From Thermodesulfovibrionia bacterium (GTDB lineage Bacteria > Nitrospirota > Thermodesulfovibrionia > UBA6902), in contig CAMYJJ010000066.1 in assembly GCA_947258735.1 (NCBI GenBank), positions 1-12,486 on the forward strand: a stretch of 12,486 nucleotides of DNA, given 5' to 3'. The position numbers and the translations under genes are program-made. The notes below the pieces were generated by a model. It searched no databases, was not told where the DNA came from, and saw nothing but the letters and a program-made list of their open reading frames with translations. Of the stretch, positions 1-6,316 are shown piece after piece (positions within the stretch are counted from its first letter, which is position 1; each line of letters begins with the position of its first letter).

Positions 1-36
1 TCACATTAATACACTAATAGTATAAGGAGATGTATC

Positions 37-258
37 ATGTCTAAAAAAAGTGTTGAAGACCTCTTAATTGCCGGAGGAGAAAACGAAGAATTGCGTATGC
101 GCTATGATGCACTTAAAACAAAATAGGATTTTATTGCGCTGGCGGTCAATGAAGGATACGATTTCACATTGGATGAATTCGATGCGGTCCTGAATGAGTC
201 CGGAGATTCATTTGACCTGATCGGCAATCCTGCCAAACGGCAGATATGGTGGAAATAG
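37..258 (+). pseudogene. Nif11-like small protein gene interrupted by an in-frame amber codon
   Basis: A good ribosome-binding site (AAGGAGA, 24-30) precedes ATG 37. The frame reads 29 codons starting MSKKSVEDLL, meets TAG at 124-126, then continues in the same frame for 43 more codons (DFIALAVNEGYDF...) to a TAG at 256-258. The two halves together match the Nif11 domain plan: N-terminal helix with a SVE.LL pattern, then an FIALA..EGYDFT segment, about 70 residues in all. Nif11 proteins are small proteins first noted near nitrogen-fixation genes and also serve as leader peptides of RiPP precursors; no Gly-Gly cleavage site is visible here. The amber falls where family members usually carry a charged residue such as Glu, so a single GAG-to-TAG change explains it. 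TAG is also used as an ordinary stop in this window (for example at 1828-1830 and 11510-11512), which argues against recoding. The domain assignment is from memory of the family. Confidence 0.6.
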
Positions 259-271
259 AGTGGCAAAAAAT

Positions 272-463
272 GAACAAAGAATGACGATTTACGAAGGGAG
301 AAAAGAAAGTGACGAATAGCGATTGACGATTAACGATTTACGAAGTAAAAAAAGATCTTCATTATAAATTCATCCGTTACTTCGTCACCTTGCCTACCGG
401 CAGGCAGGTTCGTCATTCGTTACTCGTCAATCGTCACCTTCCTTTCCTACTTCGTCAATCTCT
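272..463. repeat. TGACGAA/TTCGTCA phrase-repeat array, left of tauE
   Basis: The left half is a run of variants of a 7-8 base phrase (TGACGAT, TTACGAA, TGACGAATAG, TTGACGA, TTAACGA, TTACGAAGTAA). The right half carries the reverse complements (TTACTTCGTCA, TTCGTCATTCG, TTACTCGTCAA, TCGTCA), so the whole block is a large imperfect inverted repeat. A near-palindromic insert, TGCCTACCGGCAGGCA, sits at 391-406. No coding potential is visible. A block of the same build lies downstream of the next gene. It looks like a dispersed, non-autonomous intergenic repeat family of unknown mechanism. Confidence 0.75.
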
Positions 464-505
464 GTTTATCTTTTATAACTCTAATAATCAAAAGGATATA
501 TAAAA

Positions 506-1267
506 ATGGAAGACATGCTCATATCACCCTTAACTCTATCATTACTTTTTTGTGCAGTTGCTTTTGCATATTCTTCTGTGGGGCTTGGCGGCGGCTCTTC
601 CTATACAGCAATTATGGCCATTCTGGGTGTCAGCACGGTGGCTATCCCGATGATCTCTTTAACGTTAAATCTCCTTGTCACGAGCGTAGGCAGTGTTAAT
701 TATATCCGTAGCGGACATGCCCGCCTTAAACTGCTTATGCCGTTCATGTTCTCATCGATACCCATGTCATTCCTGGGAGGGTCCCTGAAACTTCCAAAGG
801 AACTCTTCTACTGGATACTCTTTGCAACCTTAATATTTGTGGCTCTGCGATTATATGTATGGGAAAGAGCAACCATACAACTGCGCCTCAGTAAAGCGGG
901 AAAAACAGCCCTTTCCCTTGCGGCCGGTTCAGTCCTGGGGCTCATTGCCGGCATTGTAGGAATCGGGGGCGGTATTTATCTTGTACCTCTGATCATCGTT
1001 CTTGGACTAGGTACCGAAAAGGAGGCTGCGGCCTGCGGTGTTATCTTTATTTTTGTCAATTCCATTTCCGGTCTGATTGCACGTCTCCAGTTCAACTCAA
1101 TCGATCTGGATCAAATCATCCTTCCGATCATCGCCGTGTTAATCGGCAGCACCTGGGGATCATTCATGGGAGCAGTAAAGTACAGGCCCCGGACCATGCA
1201 GAAGGTTCTTAGTGCGGTGATACTTGTTGCGATTGTTTTTCTGGGGAGGAAAGTGTTTGCAGGTTGA
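506..1267 (+). CDS. TauE/SafE family sulfite/organosulfonate (anion) permease
   Basis: This 253-residue polytopic membrane protein has the internally duplicated plan of the TauE/SafE family. The glycine-rich motif SSVGLGGGSS (about residues 23-32) in the first half is repeated as GIVGIGGGIYLVP (about 149-161) in the second half, each followed by hydrophobic helices; about seven to eight membrane segments are visible. Family members export or import sulfite, sulfoacetate or related anions across the inner membrane; the substrate here cannot be read from sequence. The length is normal for the family (about 250). An AAGGAT-like site lies upstream of ATG 506; an in-frame ATG at 515 is an alternative. 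The gene stands alone between two inverted-repeat arrays, with no sigma54 box, so it does not appear to belong to the nitrogen units that follow. Confidence 0.85.
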   Translation: MEDMLISPLTLSLLFCAVAFAYSSVGLGGGSSYTAIMAILGVSTVAIPMISLTLNLLVTSVGSVNYIRSGHARLKLLMPFMFSSIPMSFLGGSLKLPKELFYWILFATLIFVALRLYVWERATIQLRLSKAGKTALSLAAGSVLGLIAGIVGIGGGIYLVPLIIVLGLGTEKEAAACGVIFIFVNSISGLIARLQFNSIDLDQIILPIIAVLIGSTWGSFMGAVKYRPRTMQKVLSAVILVAIVFLGRKVFAG

Positions 1268-1285
1268 TTGTTTGAAAACGGATTT

Positions 1286-1463
1286 AACAAAGAATGACGA
1301 AGATTAAGAACAGAGATTGACGATTGACGAGTAGCGAATAACGAATGACGAAGTAACGGATGAACGAGAATAACGTTTTATATTTATTTCGCAAATCTCT
1401 ACTCGCCACTTTCTTTTCAACCTTCGTAAATCGTAACTCGTCAATCTCTACTCGTCAATCTCC
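1286..1463. repeat. TGACGAA/TTCGTCA phrase-repeat array, right of tauE
   Basis: This block begins with the same AACAAAGAATGACGA as the array at 272 (there at 273-287). It runs through GACGA/GCGAATAACGA variants and turns over into complementary TTCGTAAATCG, ACTCGTCAATC phrases near 1405-1460. An 18-base stretch at 1347-1364 (GACGAAGTAACGGATGAA) is the exact reverse complement of 369-386 in the left array. No gene is seen in 1268-1500 apart from this array. Confidence 0.75.
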
Positions 1464-1539
1464 TTTCATTTTTACTGTATGTCTGCAGTTGCCGGTCTAA
1501 TTCTATACTGAGACATAACATCTACCAAACAATTTTGCA

Positions 1540-1573
1540 GGACATTTTTGTAGTTCAACCTACATTAAGGTAG
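1540..1573 (+). promoter_or_regulatory. Paired dyad enhancer-like site (UAS 1) upstream of the HTH1-OMP-amt1-glnK1 operon
   Basis: Two 14-bp dyads lie in tandem. The distal one, 1540-1553, is degenerate in its left half (GGACA-TTTT-TGTAG). The proximal one, 1560-1573, is CTACA-TTAA-GGTAG, one mismatch from the ideal CTACA-N4-TGTAG. Their centres are 20 bp apart, about two helical turns. The centre of the proximal dyad (1566.5) is 51.5 bp upstream of the first G of the -24 GG at 1618 and about 76.5 bp upstream of the predicted start of transcription. The two other ammonium units carry the same arrangement at the same distance. Confidence 0.7.
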
Positions 1574-1615
1574 TCTATGCTATTTGCTTTTACTTTAATT
1601 ACAAGAAGTTATAGC

Positions 1616-1632
1616 CTGGCATGGTTTTCGCA
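1616..1632 (+). promoter_or_regulatory. Sigma54 (-24/-12) promoter P1
   Basis: The sequence CTGGCATGGTTTTCGCA matches the sigma54 consensus YTGGCACGRNNNTTGCW. GG lies at 1618-1619 and GC at 1630-1631, with exactly 10 bases between. Only two consensus positions deviate. Transcription is predicted to start near 1643, two bases before the ATG of the next gene. Confidence 0.8.
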
Positions 1633-1644
1633 AAAACGCTCTTC

Positions 1645-1830
1645 ATGATTTCATTAAAGGAGAAAATCAGGACCCTTGAAAAAGAAGAAATAATTCTCGC
1701 CCTTATGGAATGTAACGGTGTCCAGGCAAGGGCCGCAAGAAAACTTGGCATTACAGAACGGATGATCGGGTACAAGATCAAGAAGTACAACATTGAAATA
1801 AAGGAGGTGGGGAAAGACGGTAGTCAGTAG
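1645..1830 (+). CDS. Stand-alone Fis/NifA-type helix-turn-helix protein (HTH1)
   Basis: This protein of about 61 residues consists almost entirely of a Fis-family (HTH_8) domain of the kind that ends NifA/NtrC-type sigma54 activators. A helix containing IILALMECNGVQA is followed by the HTH core AARKLGITERMIGYKI and then KKYNI. There is no AAA+ (GAFTGA) domain and no receiver or GAF domain, so it could bind DNA but not activate sigma54 by itself. I chose ATG 1645 rather than the in-frame ATG 1621 because 1621 lies inside the -24/-12 promoter and because MISLKEKIR aligns with MVSLHKRIE of its paralogue at 4604. With a predicted start near 1643 the message would be leaderless. It opens the operon for an outer-membrane protein, Amt1 and GlnK1. 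It is probably a repressor, modulator or co-binder at the CTACA-N4-TGTAG dyads (inference). Confidence 0.75.
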   Translation: MISLKEKIRTLEKEEIILALMECNGVQARAARKLGITERMIGYKIKKYNIEIKEVGKDGSQ

Positions 1831-1873
1831 TAAGGAGTCAGGAGAAGATAAAAATTTAAAAAAGGAGAAAAAA

Positions 1874-2596
1874 ATGAAAAAAGTATTAATTGCATTATTG
1901 GCAACAGTCATATCAATAGGGTGTATATCATCTTATGTACAGGCAGCAGCAACTTCAGGCAGTGCATCAGTTGGCATTTTCAATAGCTATATGTGGCGAG
2001 GGTTTGAGCTTCATGAGGATGTTGCCATACAGCCTTCTGTTGGAATTACCTATGGCGGTTTTGGAGCAAATCTGTGGTCAGATATTAATGGAGATACAGG
2101 TGAAATTACTGAGACAGATGTAACAGTAAACTATACCTTTTCCAAAGACAGGATAGGATTTGATATCGGGTATATCTTTTATGGACTGGAAGGGATTGAC
2201 GAGACACAGGAGCTTTATGTTGCAATCAGTTACGACACATTATTAAGTCCCTCATTAACCCTGTATTATGACTTTGACGAGGGAGACGGGGCCTTTATAG
2301 TGGCATCGGTTGGACATGATGTAGCAATCAATCAAGATATTGCCGTAAGCCTCGGGGCCTCCATCAGCTATAACGCAGAAAGCGCATATGCTGTTGGAGA
2401 TTACAGTGCACTGCATAATGGAGAAATTTCAGCTTCTACGAGTATTCCTGTCTACGAAGCGATATCAATCTCTCCCATGCTTGCGTACTCTTTTTCGCTC
2501 AGTGATGAAGCTGAAAGCGCAATAAAAGCTTTAAGTGCAAATGGAGACGACAACAACTTCTTTTATGGAGGCGCCAGCGTATCCTTAAGTTTCTAA
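1874..2596 (+). CDS. Secreted outer-membrane beta-barrel protein of the ammonium operon
   Basis: This 240-residue protein starts with a type I signal peptide (MKKVLIALLATVISIGCIS..., cleavage likely after VQA near residue 24). The rest alternates polar and hydrophobic or aromatic residues as in beta-barrels and ends with Phe (SVSLSF), the usual outer-membrane targeting end. The segment FNSYMWRGFELHED near the mature N-terminus resembles the (Y/F)xxRG motif of the Gcw_chp/TIGR02001 group of outer-membrane proteins of unknown function; that match is from memory and moderate. A strong ribosome-binding site (AAAAAAGGAG) precedes the ATG. The gene lies 43 bp after HTH1 and 25 bp before amt1, so it is co-transcribed with them from P1. 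A role as a nitrogen-starvation porin feeding the periplasm is plausible but not shown. Confidence 0.7.
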   Translation: MKKVLIALLATVISIGCISSYVQAAATSGSASVGIFNSYMWRGFELHEDVAIQPSVGITYGGFGANLWSDINGDTGEITETDVTVNYTFSKDRIGFDIGYIFYGLEGIDETQELYVAISYDTLLSPSLTLYYDFDEGDGAFIVASVGHDVAINQDIAVSLGASISYNAESAYAVGDYSALHNGEISASTSIPVYEAISISPMLAYSFSLSDEAESAIKALSANGDDNNFFYGGASVSLSF

Positions 2597-2621
2597 CTAT
2601 TTAAAACAGGAGGAAAATAAA

Positions 2622-3956
2622 ATGAAACGATTTATGACCTTACTAACCTTACTATGTACACTGGCAGTACCATTAATGGTGTTTGCCGAAGAGGCAGCAC
2701 CTGCGGCAGGTCCTTCCCTTGGGCTGACTATCAGCAATGTCTGGATGATGATAGCAACCTTTCTGGTATTTATCATGCATCTGGGATTTGCATCGCTTGA
2801 GGCAGGACTGACACAGTCTAAAAACACCGTAAACATCCTGTTTAAAAACACGATGATACCGGCCATAGGTCTACTGACATATGCATGGTTTGGTTTTAAC
2901 CTTATGTACCCCGGCACATTTAACGGTATACTGGGCTTCGCCGGGTTTGGCCTGCCCTTTCCAACAGTAGGAGGCGCTCTGGACCTTTCATACAACGAAG
3001 GGTATACGTACTGGACAGACTTCCTGTTTCAGGGGATGTTCGCTGCCACTGCAGCTACTATAGTTTCCGGTGCAGTTGCAGAAAGGATCAAGCTTCCGTC
3101 CTTTCTGGTATTTTCAGCCATTTTTGTAGGGCTCGTCTATCCGATCCTCGGCTCATGGAAATGGGGCGGCGGTTGGCTGGACAGCATGGGATTCTATGAC
3201 TTTGCAGGCTCAACCCTCGTTCACTCGGTAGGCGGCTGGGGTGCGCTCATAGGAGCTATTATGCTTGGAGCGAGAAAAGGCAAGTATGTGAATGGCAAGA
3301 TCAAACCGATTCCGGGCCACAGCATGCCTCTGGCAACGATTGGTGTGTTCCTGCTCTGGCTGGGATGGTTTGGATTTAACGGCGGCTCAGTATTAAGTGC
3401 TGATCCTGCACTTGTATCGCTGACGCTGGTAACCACATGTATAGCGGCAGCAGCCGGGATTGTAGGTGCCATGCTTACGACGTGGACTATTTCGAAAAAA
3501 CCTGACCTCTCGATGGTGCTGAACGGTTGTCTTGCCGGACTCGTGGGTATTACCGCAGGTGCTGACCAGATGGGACTGGGTTCCTCATTCTGGATTGGAT
3601 TGATCGCGGGCGGTCTGGTTGTTGTGTCGGTCATGATGATTGATAAGTTAAAAGTGGATGATCCTGTCGGTGCGATATCAGTACATCTTGTATGCGGTAT
3701 CTGGGGCACCCTTGCAGTAGGCATCTTCGGTGCCATGGCAGGACTGAAGCAGTTCGGTATACAGCTGATGGGAGTTGGTGCGTACGGCATCACAACAGCA
3801 ATTGCTGCGATGATCATCTTCTCACTGGTAAAGGCAACCATGGGACTGCGGGTATCCGAAGAAGAGGAAGCGGAAGGCCTTGACCTTGGAGAGCACGGCC
3901 TTGAGGCTTATCCTGATCTTGCAATGTCGCCCGGGGCAAAGGGCAGTGCCTTATAA
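2622..3956 (+). CDS. amt: Ammonium transporter Amt1
   Basis: This 444-residue Amt/MEP/Rh-family inner-membrane channel has a cleavable signal peptide (through about residue 22) and eleven predicted helices. Family landmarks are present: Phe gate FQGMF (Phe136, Phe140), WGGGW (Trp181), DFAGSTLVH (Asp193, first pore His201) and DDPVGAISVH (second pore His355). The tail GLRVSEEEEAEGLDLGEHG is the conserved cytosolic segment contacted by PII. Its N-terminal half (GFASLEAGLTQSKNTVNILFKN) is of a different Amt subfamily from Amt2 and Amt3, so the three are not simple recent duplicates. It has an AGGAGG site upstream. It is followed after a short hairpin-bearing gap by glnK1, the classic amt-glnK pairing. 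Transcription is likely from sigma54 promoter P1 under nitrogen limitation. Confidence 0.96.
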   Translation: MKRFMTLLTLLCTLAVPLMVFAEEAAPAAGPSLGLTISNVWMMIATFLVFIMHLGFASLEAGLTQSKNTVNILFKNTMIPAIGLLTYAWFGFNLMYPGTFNGILGFAGFGLPFPTVGGALDLSYNEGYTYWTDFLFQGMFAATAATIVSGAVAERIKLPSFLVFSAIFVGLVYPILGSWKWGGGWLDSMGFYDFAGSTLVHSVGGWGALIGAIMLGARKGKYVNGKIKPIPGHSMPLATIGVFLLWLGWFGFNGGSVLSADPALVSLTLVTTCIAAAAGIVGAMLTTWTISKKPDLSMVLNGCLAGLVGITAGADQMGLGSSFWIGLIAGGLVVVSVMMIDKLKVDDPVGAISVHLVCGIWGTLAVGIFGAMAGLKQFGIQLMGVGAYGITTAIAAMIIFSLVKATMGLRVSEEEEAEGLDLGEHGLEAYPDLAMSPGAKGSAL

Positions 3957-3993
3957 ATGAAACTCCCTATTAAACAAAACAGGGATTCCAATG

Positions 3994-4020
3994 TATCCTC
4001 CCCCGTGATGGGGGAGGATA
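3994..4020 (+). promoter_or_regulatory. Strong hairpin in the amt1-glnK1 intergenic gap
   Basis: TATCCTCCCCC (3994-4004) and GGGGGAGGATA (4010-4020) form a perfect 11-bp stem with a five-base loop, ending just before the AAAAGGAGG ribosome-binding site of glnK1. No U-tract follows, so it does not look like an ordinary terminator. It could act as an mRNA processing or stability element that sets the Amt1:GlnK1 ratio, or as a translational control for glnK1. Confidence 0.6.
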
Positions 4021-4025
4021 ATTAA

Positions 4026-4379
<354 letters not shown>

Positions 4380-4412
4380 TCATTGGAGAGAATAGCACAC
4401 GTTTAAATTCAT

Positions 4413-4456
4413 ATTCATGCTGGACCCCTGCAGCAGAGAAAGGGTCCAGCATGAAT
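4413..4456 (+). terminator. 15-bp perfect hairpin after glnK1 (possible terminator or attenuator)
   Basis: ATTCATGCTGGACCC (4413-4427) pairs perfectly with GGGTCCAGCATGAAT (4442-4456) around a 14-base loop. It lies 34 bp after the glnK1 stop and before the next promoter region, where an operon end is expected. There is no downstream T-run, so intrinsic termination is uncertain; it may instead protect the transcript 3' end or be a fragment of a palindromic repeat. Confidence 0.5.
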
Positions 4457-4499
4457 CTCAGCAAATTCAAGGAACAACAAACCACGACACAAAAATGCA

Positions 4500-4534
4500 C
4501 TACAATTATGTAGTTCAAAACTACATTAATGTAA
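4500..4534 (+). promoter_or_regulatory. Paired dyad enhancer-like site (UAS 2) upstream of HTH2-amt2
   Basis: CTACA-ATTA-TGTAG at 4500-4513 is a perfect dyad. CTACA-TTAA-TGTAA at 4521-4534 has one mismatch. The two inner half-sites also form a perfect inverted repeat, TGTAGTTCAAAACTACA. The dyad centres are 21 bp apart. The proximal centre (4527.5) is 51.5 bp upstream of the first -24 G at 4579, the same distance as at UAS 1 and UAS 3. Confidence 0.75.
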
Positions 4535-4576
4535 TATTTTCAATATACTTCTTCATAACTTTCAATATGTTACAAG

Positions 4577-4593
4577 CTGGCATGGTTTTAGCA
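4577..4593 (+). promoter_or_regulatory. Sigma54 (-24/-12) promoter P2
   Basis: CTGGCATGGTTTTAGCA is nearly identical to P1 (one base different in the 17-mer). GG lies at 4579-4580 and GC at 4591-4592, with exactly 10 bases between. The predicted start of transcription is near 4604, which is the A of an ATG in frame with the HTH2 gene. Confidence 0.8.
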
Positions 4594-4603
4594 ATATCTA
4601 TGT

Positions 4604-4801
4604 ATGATTACCATGGTTTCATTACATAAGAGAATAGAGACATATGAAAGTGACACAATCACTAAAGCTCTCGAAGAATGCAATCATGTAATGGCGCAGG
4701 CCGCCAGGAAACTGGGCATTACCGAAAGAATGATCGGATATAAAATCAGAAAGTACAACATTAAAGTCCTGAAAGGAGATGTTGAAAGTAATGAATATTA
4801 A
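4604..4801 (+). CDS. Stand-alone Fis/NifA-type helix-turn-helix protein (HTH2)
   Basis: This 65-residue paralogue of HTH1 has the same plan: ITKALEECNHVMA helix, HTH core AARKLGITERMIGYKI identical to HTH1 over 16 residues, then RKYNI. It contains no sigma54-interaction or sensory domain. No ribosome-binding site precedes either ATG 4604 or the in-frame ATG 4613. Position 4604 coincides with the predicted +1 of P2, so a leaderless message is likely. Alignment with HTH1 would favour 4613 as the ancestral start. The 3' end carries the AAAGGAG site for amt2 and overlaps its start by 11 bp, so translation of the two is probably coupled. It is predicted to bind the CTACA-N4-TGTAG dyads and to modulate the operon (inference). 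Confidence 0.75.
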   Translation: MITMVSLHKRIETYESDTITKALEECNHVMAQAARKLGITERMIGYKIRKYNIKVLKGDVESNEY

Positions 4802-6116
4802 AAAAGTTTTTACAGCAATCATGCTCTTTTTCCTGGCGCTGCCGCTAAACGCGCTCGCAGATGAAGCAGCATCAATAAACAGCGGTGATACTGCATGGAT
4901 GATAGTGGCAACTGCACTGGTGCTGTTTATGACCATACCGGGCCTCTCACTCTTTTATGGAGGACTGGTAAGATCAAAGAATGTGCTGTCCATATTTGTC
5001 CAGTGCTTTGCCATCACATGTCTTATGTCGATTTTGTGGGTCATCTATGGTTACAGCATTGCCTTTGATGGAACAGGCATGGAGCCGGGGATCTTCAACT
5101 TCCATTCACTCTTTGGAGGTTTGAATAAAGTCTTTCTTTCAGGCGTGGGAGTTGACAGCGTGTCAGGAACCATCCCCGAGACAGTATTTCTTATTTTCCA
5201 GATGACCTTTGCAATTATTACCCCTGCATTAATGGTGGGTGCTTTTGCCGAAAGGATGAAGTTCAGTGCAGTCATGCTTTTTGTAACAATATGGTTCACC
5301 TTTTCGTACCTGCCTATTTGTCATATGGCCTGGGGAGGAGATGGAGCACTGTTTGCAAACTGGGGAGTGCTTGATTTCGCAGGGGGAACAGTAGTCCATG
5401 TTAATGCCGGTATAGCAGCACTTGTGGCCTGTCTGATGGTGGGCAAGCGTAAGGGTTTTGGCCATGTAGCCATGCTGCCCCACAATGTGCCCTTTGTCCT
5501 TATAGGAACAGGCATGCTCTGGGTCGGCTGGTTCGGGTTTAATGCAGGCAGTGAGCTGGCAGCTGACGGGACCGCAGGCATGGCCATGCTCGTCACACAG
5601 GTTTCAACAGCAACAGCAGCATTAAGCTGGATGTTTGTGGAATGGGCCCGGTCAGGTAAACCTACAGCAGTTGGTATCGCAACAGGTGCTGTGGCAGGAC
5701 TGGTTGCAATCACTCCGGCCTCAGGTACAGCCGGCCCCATGGGCGCAATCCTTATAGGATTCCTATCAGGATCATTGTGTTATTTTTCTGCAACGTCAAT
5801 GAAGAGGGCACTGGGCTATGATGACAGCCTGGATGTTTTTGGTGTTCATGGCATTGGCGGGATCATCGGTGCAGCCATGACCGGATTCTGTGCAGCTGAA
5901 TTCATGGGCGGAGCCGGAATTGAGGCAGCAAGCGTTGGAGCTCAGGTATGGGCCCAGATAAAAAGTATTATTGTTACTATCGTATGGAGCGGCAGTGTTG
6001 CATTTGTTTCATTAAAGATTATTGATGCTGCAATAGGTATCCGGTCTGAAGATAAGGATGAAGTACAGGGACTGGACATCAGTGATCATGAGGAAGCTGG
6101 ATATAACATTACATAA
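4791..6116 (+). CDS. amt: Ammonium transporter Amt2
   Basis: This is an AmtB-type ammonium channel of 441 residues with a signal peptide (MNIKKVFTAIMLFFLALPLNALA). Conserved sites are FQMTF (Phe136, Phe140), WGGDGA (Trp181), DFAGGTVVH (Asp195, His203) and DDSLDVFGVH (His353). The C-terminal tail GLDISDHEEAGYNIT follows the PII-contact pattern. I chose ATG 4791 because AAAGGAG (4772-4778) stands 12 bases upstream and a full signal peptide follows; the in-frame ATG 4779 abuts that site. The start overlaps the end of HTH2 by 11 bp. Unusually, no glnK follows directly: the next PII gene has its own promoter. It is closer in sequence to Amt3 than to Amt1. Confidence 0.95.
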   Translation: MNIKKVFTAIMLFFLALPLNALADEAASINSGDTAWMIVATALVLFMTIPGLSLFYGGLVRSKNVLSIFVQCFAITCLMSILWVIYGYSIAFDGTGMEPGIFNFHSLFGGLNKVFLSGVGVDSVSGTIPETVFLIFQMTFAIITPALMVGAFAERMKFSAVMLFVTIWFTFSYLPICHMAWGGDGALFANWGVLDFAGGTVVHVNAGIAALVACLMVGKRKGFGHVAMLPHNVPFVLIGTGMLWVGWFGFNAGSELAADGTAGMAMLVTQVSTATAALSWMFVEWARSGKPTAVGIATGAVAGLVAITPASGTAGPMGAILIGFLSGSLCYFSATSMKRALGYDDSLDVFGVHGIGGIIGAAMTGFCAAEFMGGAGIEAASVGAQVWAQIKSIIVTIVWSGSVAFVSLKIIDAAIGIRSEDKDEVQGLDISDHEEAGYNIT

Positions 6117-6183
6117 CATTGATGTTATTACATATATCTCAACCTGTACGTTTTTTTAATTGTTCTTTGACAACTTAATATCC

Positions 6184-6214
6184 CTACAAAATTGTAGTCA
6201 CTACATTTTTGTAG
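6184..6214 (+). promoter_or_regulatory. Paired dyad enhancer-like site (UAS 3) upstream of glnK3-amt3
   Basis: Two perfect dyads, CTACA-AAAT-TGTAG (6184-6197) and CTACA-TTTT-TGTAG (6201-6214), are separated by TCA. The whole block with its flanking CCC and GGG is a near-perfect palindrome. The dyad centres are 17 bp apart, shorter than at UAS 1 and 2. The proximal centre (6207.5) again lies 51.5 bp upstream of the first -24 G (6259). This is the cleanest copy of the motif in the window. Confidence 0.78.
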
Positions 6215-6256
6215 GGAGAGGCATGTCCTTACCCCTTAAATTTAAAGGTTTTCAGT

Positions 6257-6273
6257 GTGGTACGCTTCTTGAT
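6257..6273 (+). promoter_or_regulatory. Sigma54 (-24/-12) promoter P3
   Basis: GTGGTACGCTTCTTGAT has GG at 6259-6260 and the TTG(A) element ending at 6271-6272, with 10 bases between. It departs from consensus at the C after TGG and at the C of the -12 GC. It is weaker than P1 and P2, but the fixed distance to UAS 3 supports it. The predicted start near 6284 gives a 33-base leader with GGGAGG before glnK3. Confidence 0.6.
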
Positions 6274-6316
6274 ATCTAACTCCCGATATGAACATTAAAT
6301 ACCGGGAGGATATTCA

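Noticed and set aside
124..126. Pyrrolysine or other recoding of TAG in the Nif11-like gene
   Set aside because: TAG ends other genes here (HTH1, the lysine-rich protein) and no readthrough signal is visible; a nonsense mutation is simpler.
272..463. CRISPR array
   Set aside because: The repeated phrases are only 7-8 bases, variable, and turn over into their complement halfway; there are no uniform repeats or regular spacers.
1549..1564. TGTAGTTCAACCTACA as a classical NifA site (TGT-N10-ACA)
   Set aside because: It fits by spacing here, but the equivalent spacers at the other two sites give N11 and N7, while ACA-N4-TGT is constant. The repeated unit is therefore more likely CTACA-N4-TGTAG.
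1621..1644. ATG 1621 as the HTH1 start
   Set aside because: It lies within the -24/-12 promoter sequence, so it would not be transcribed from P1, and the paralogue does not share the extra residues.
3221..3841. 206-residue frame on the minus strand opposite amt1
   Set aside because: It is a shadow of the amt1 coding sequence: no ribosome-binding site, no family resemblance, and low-complexity Ala/Pro/Ser/Thr composition typical of antisense frames.
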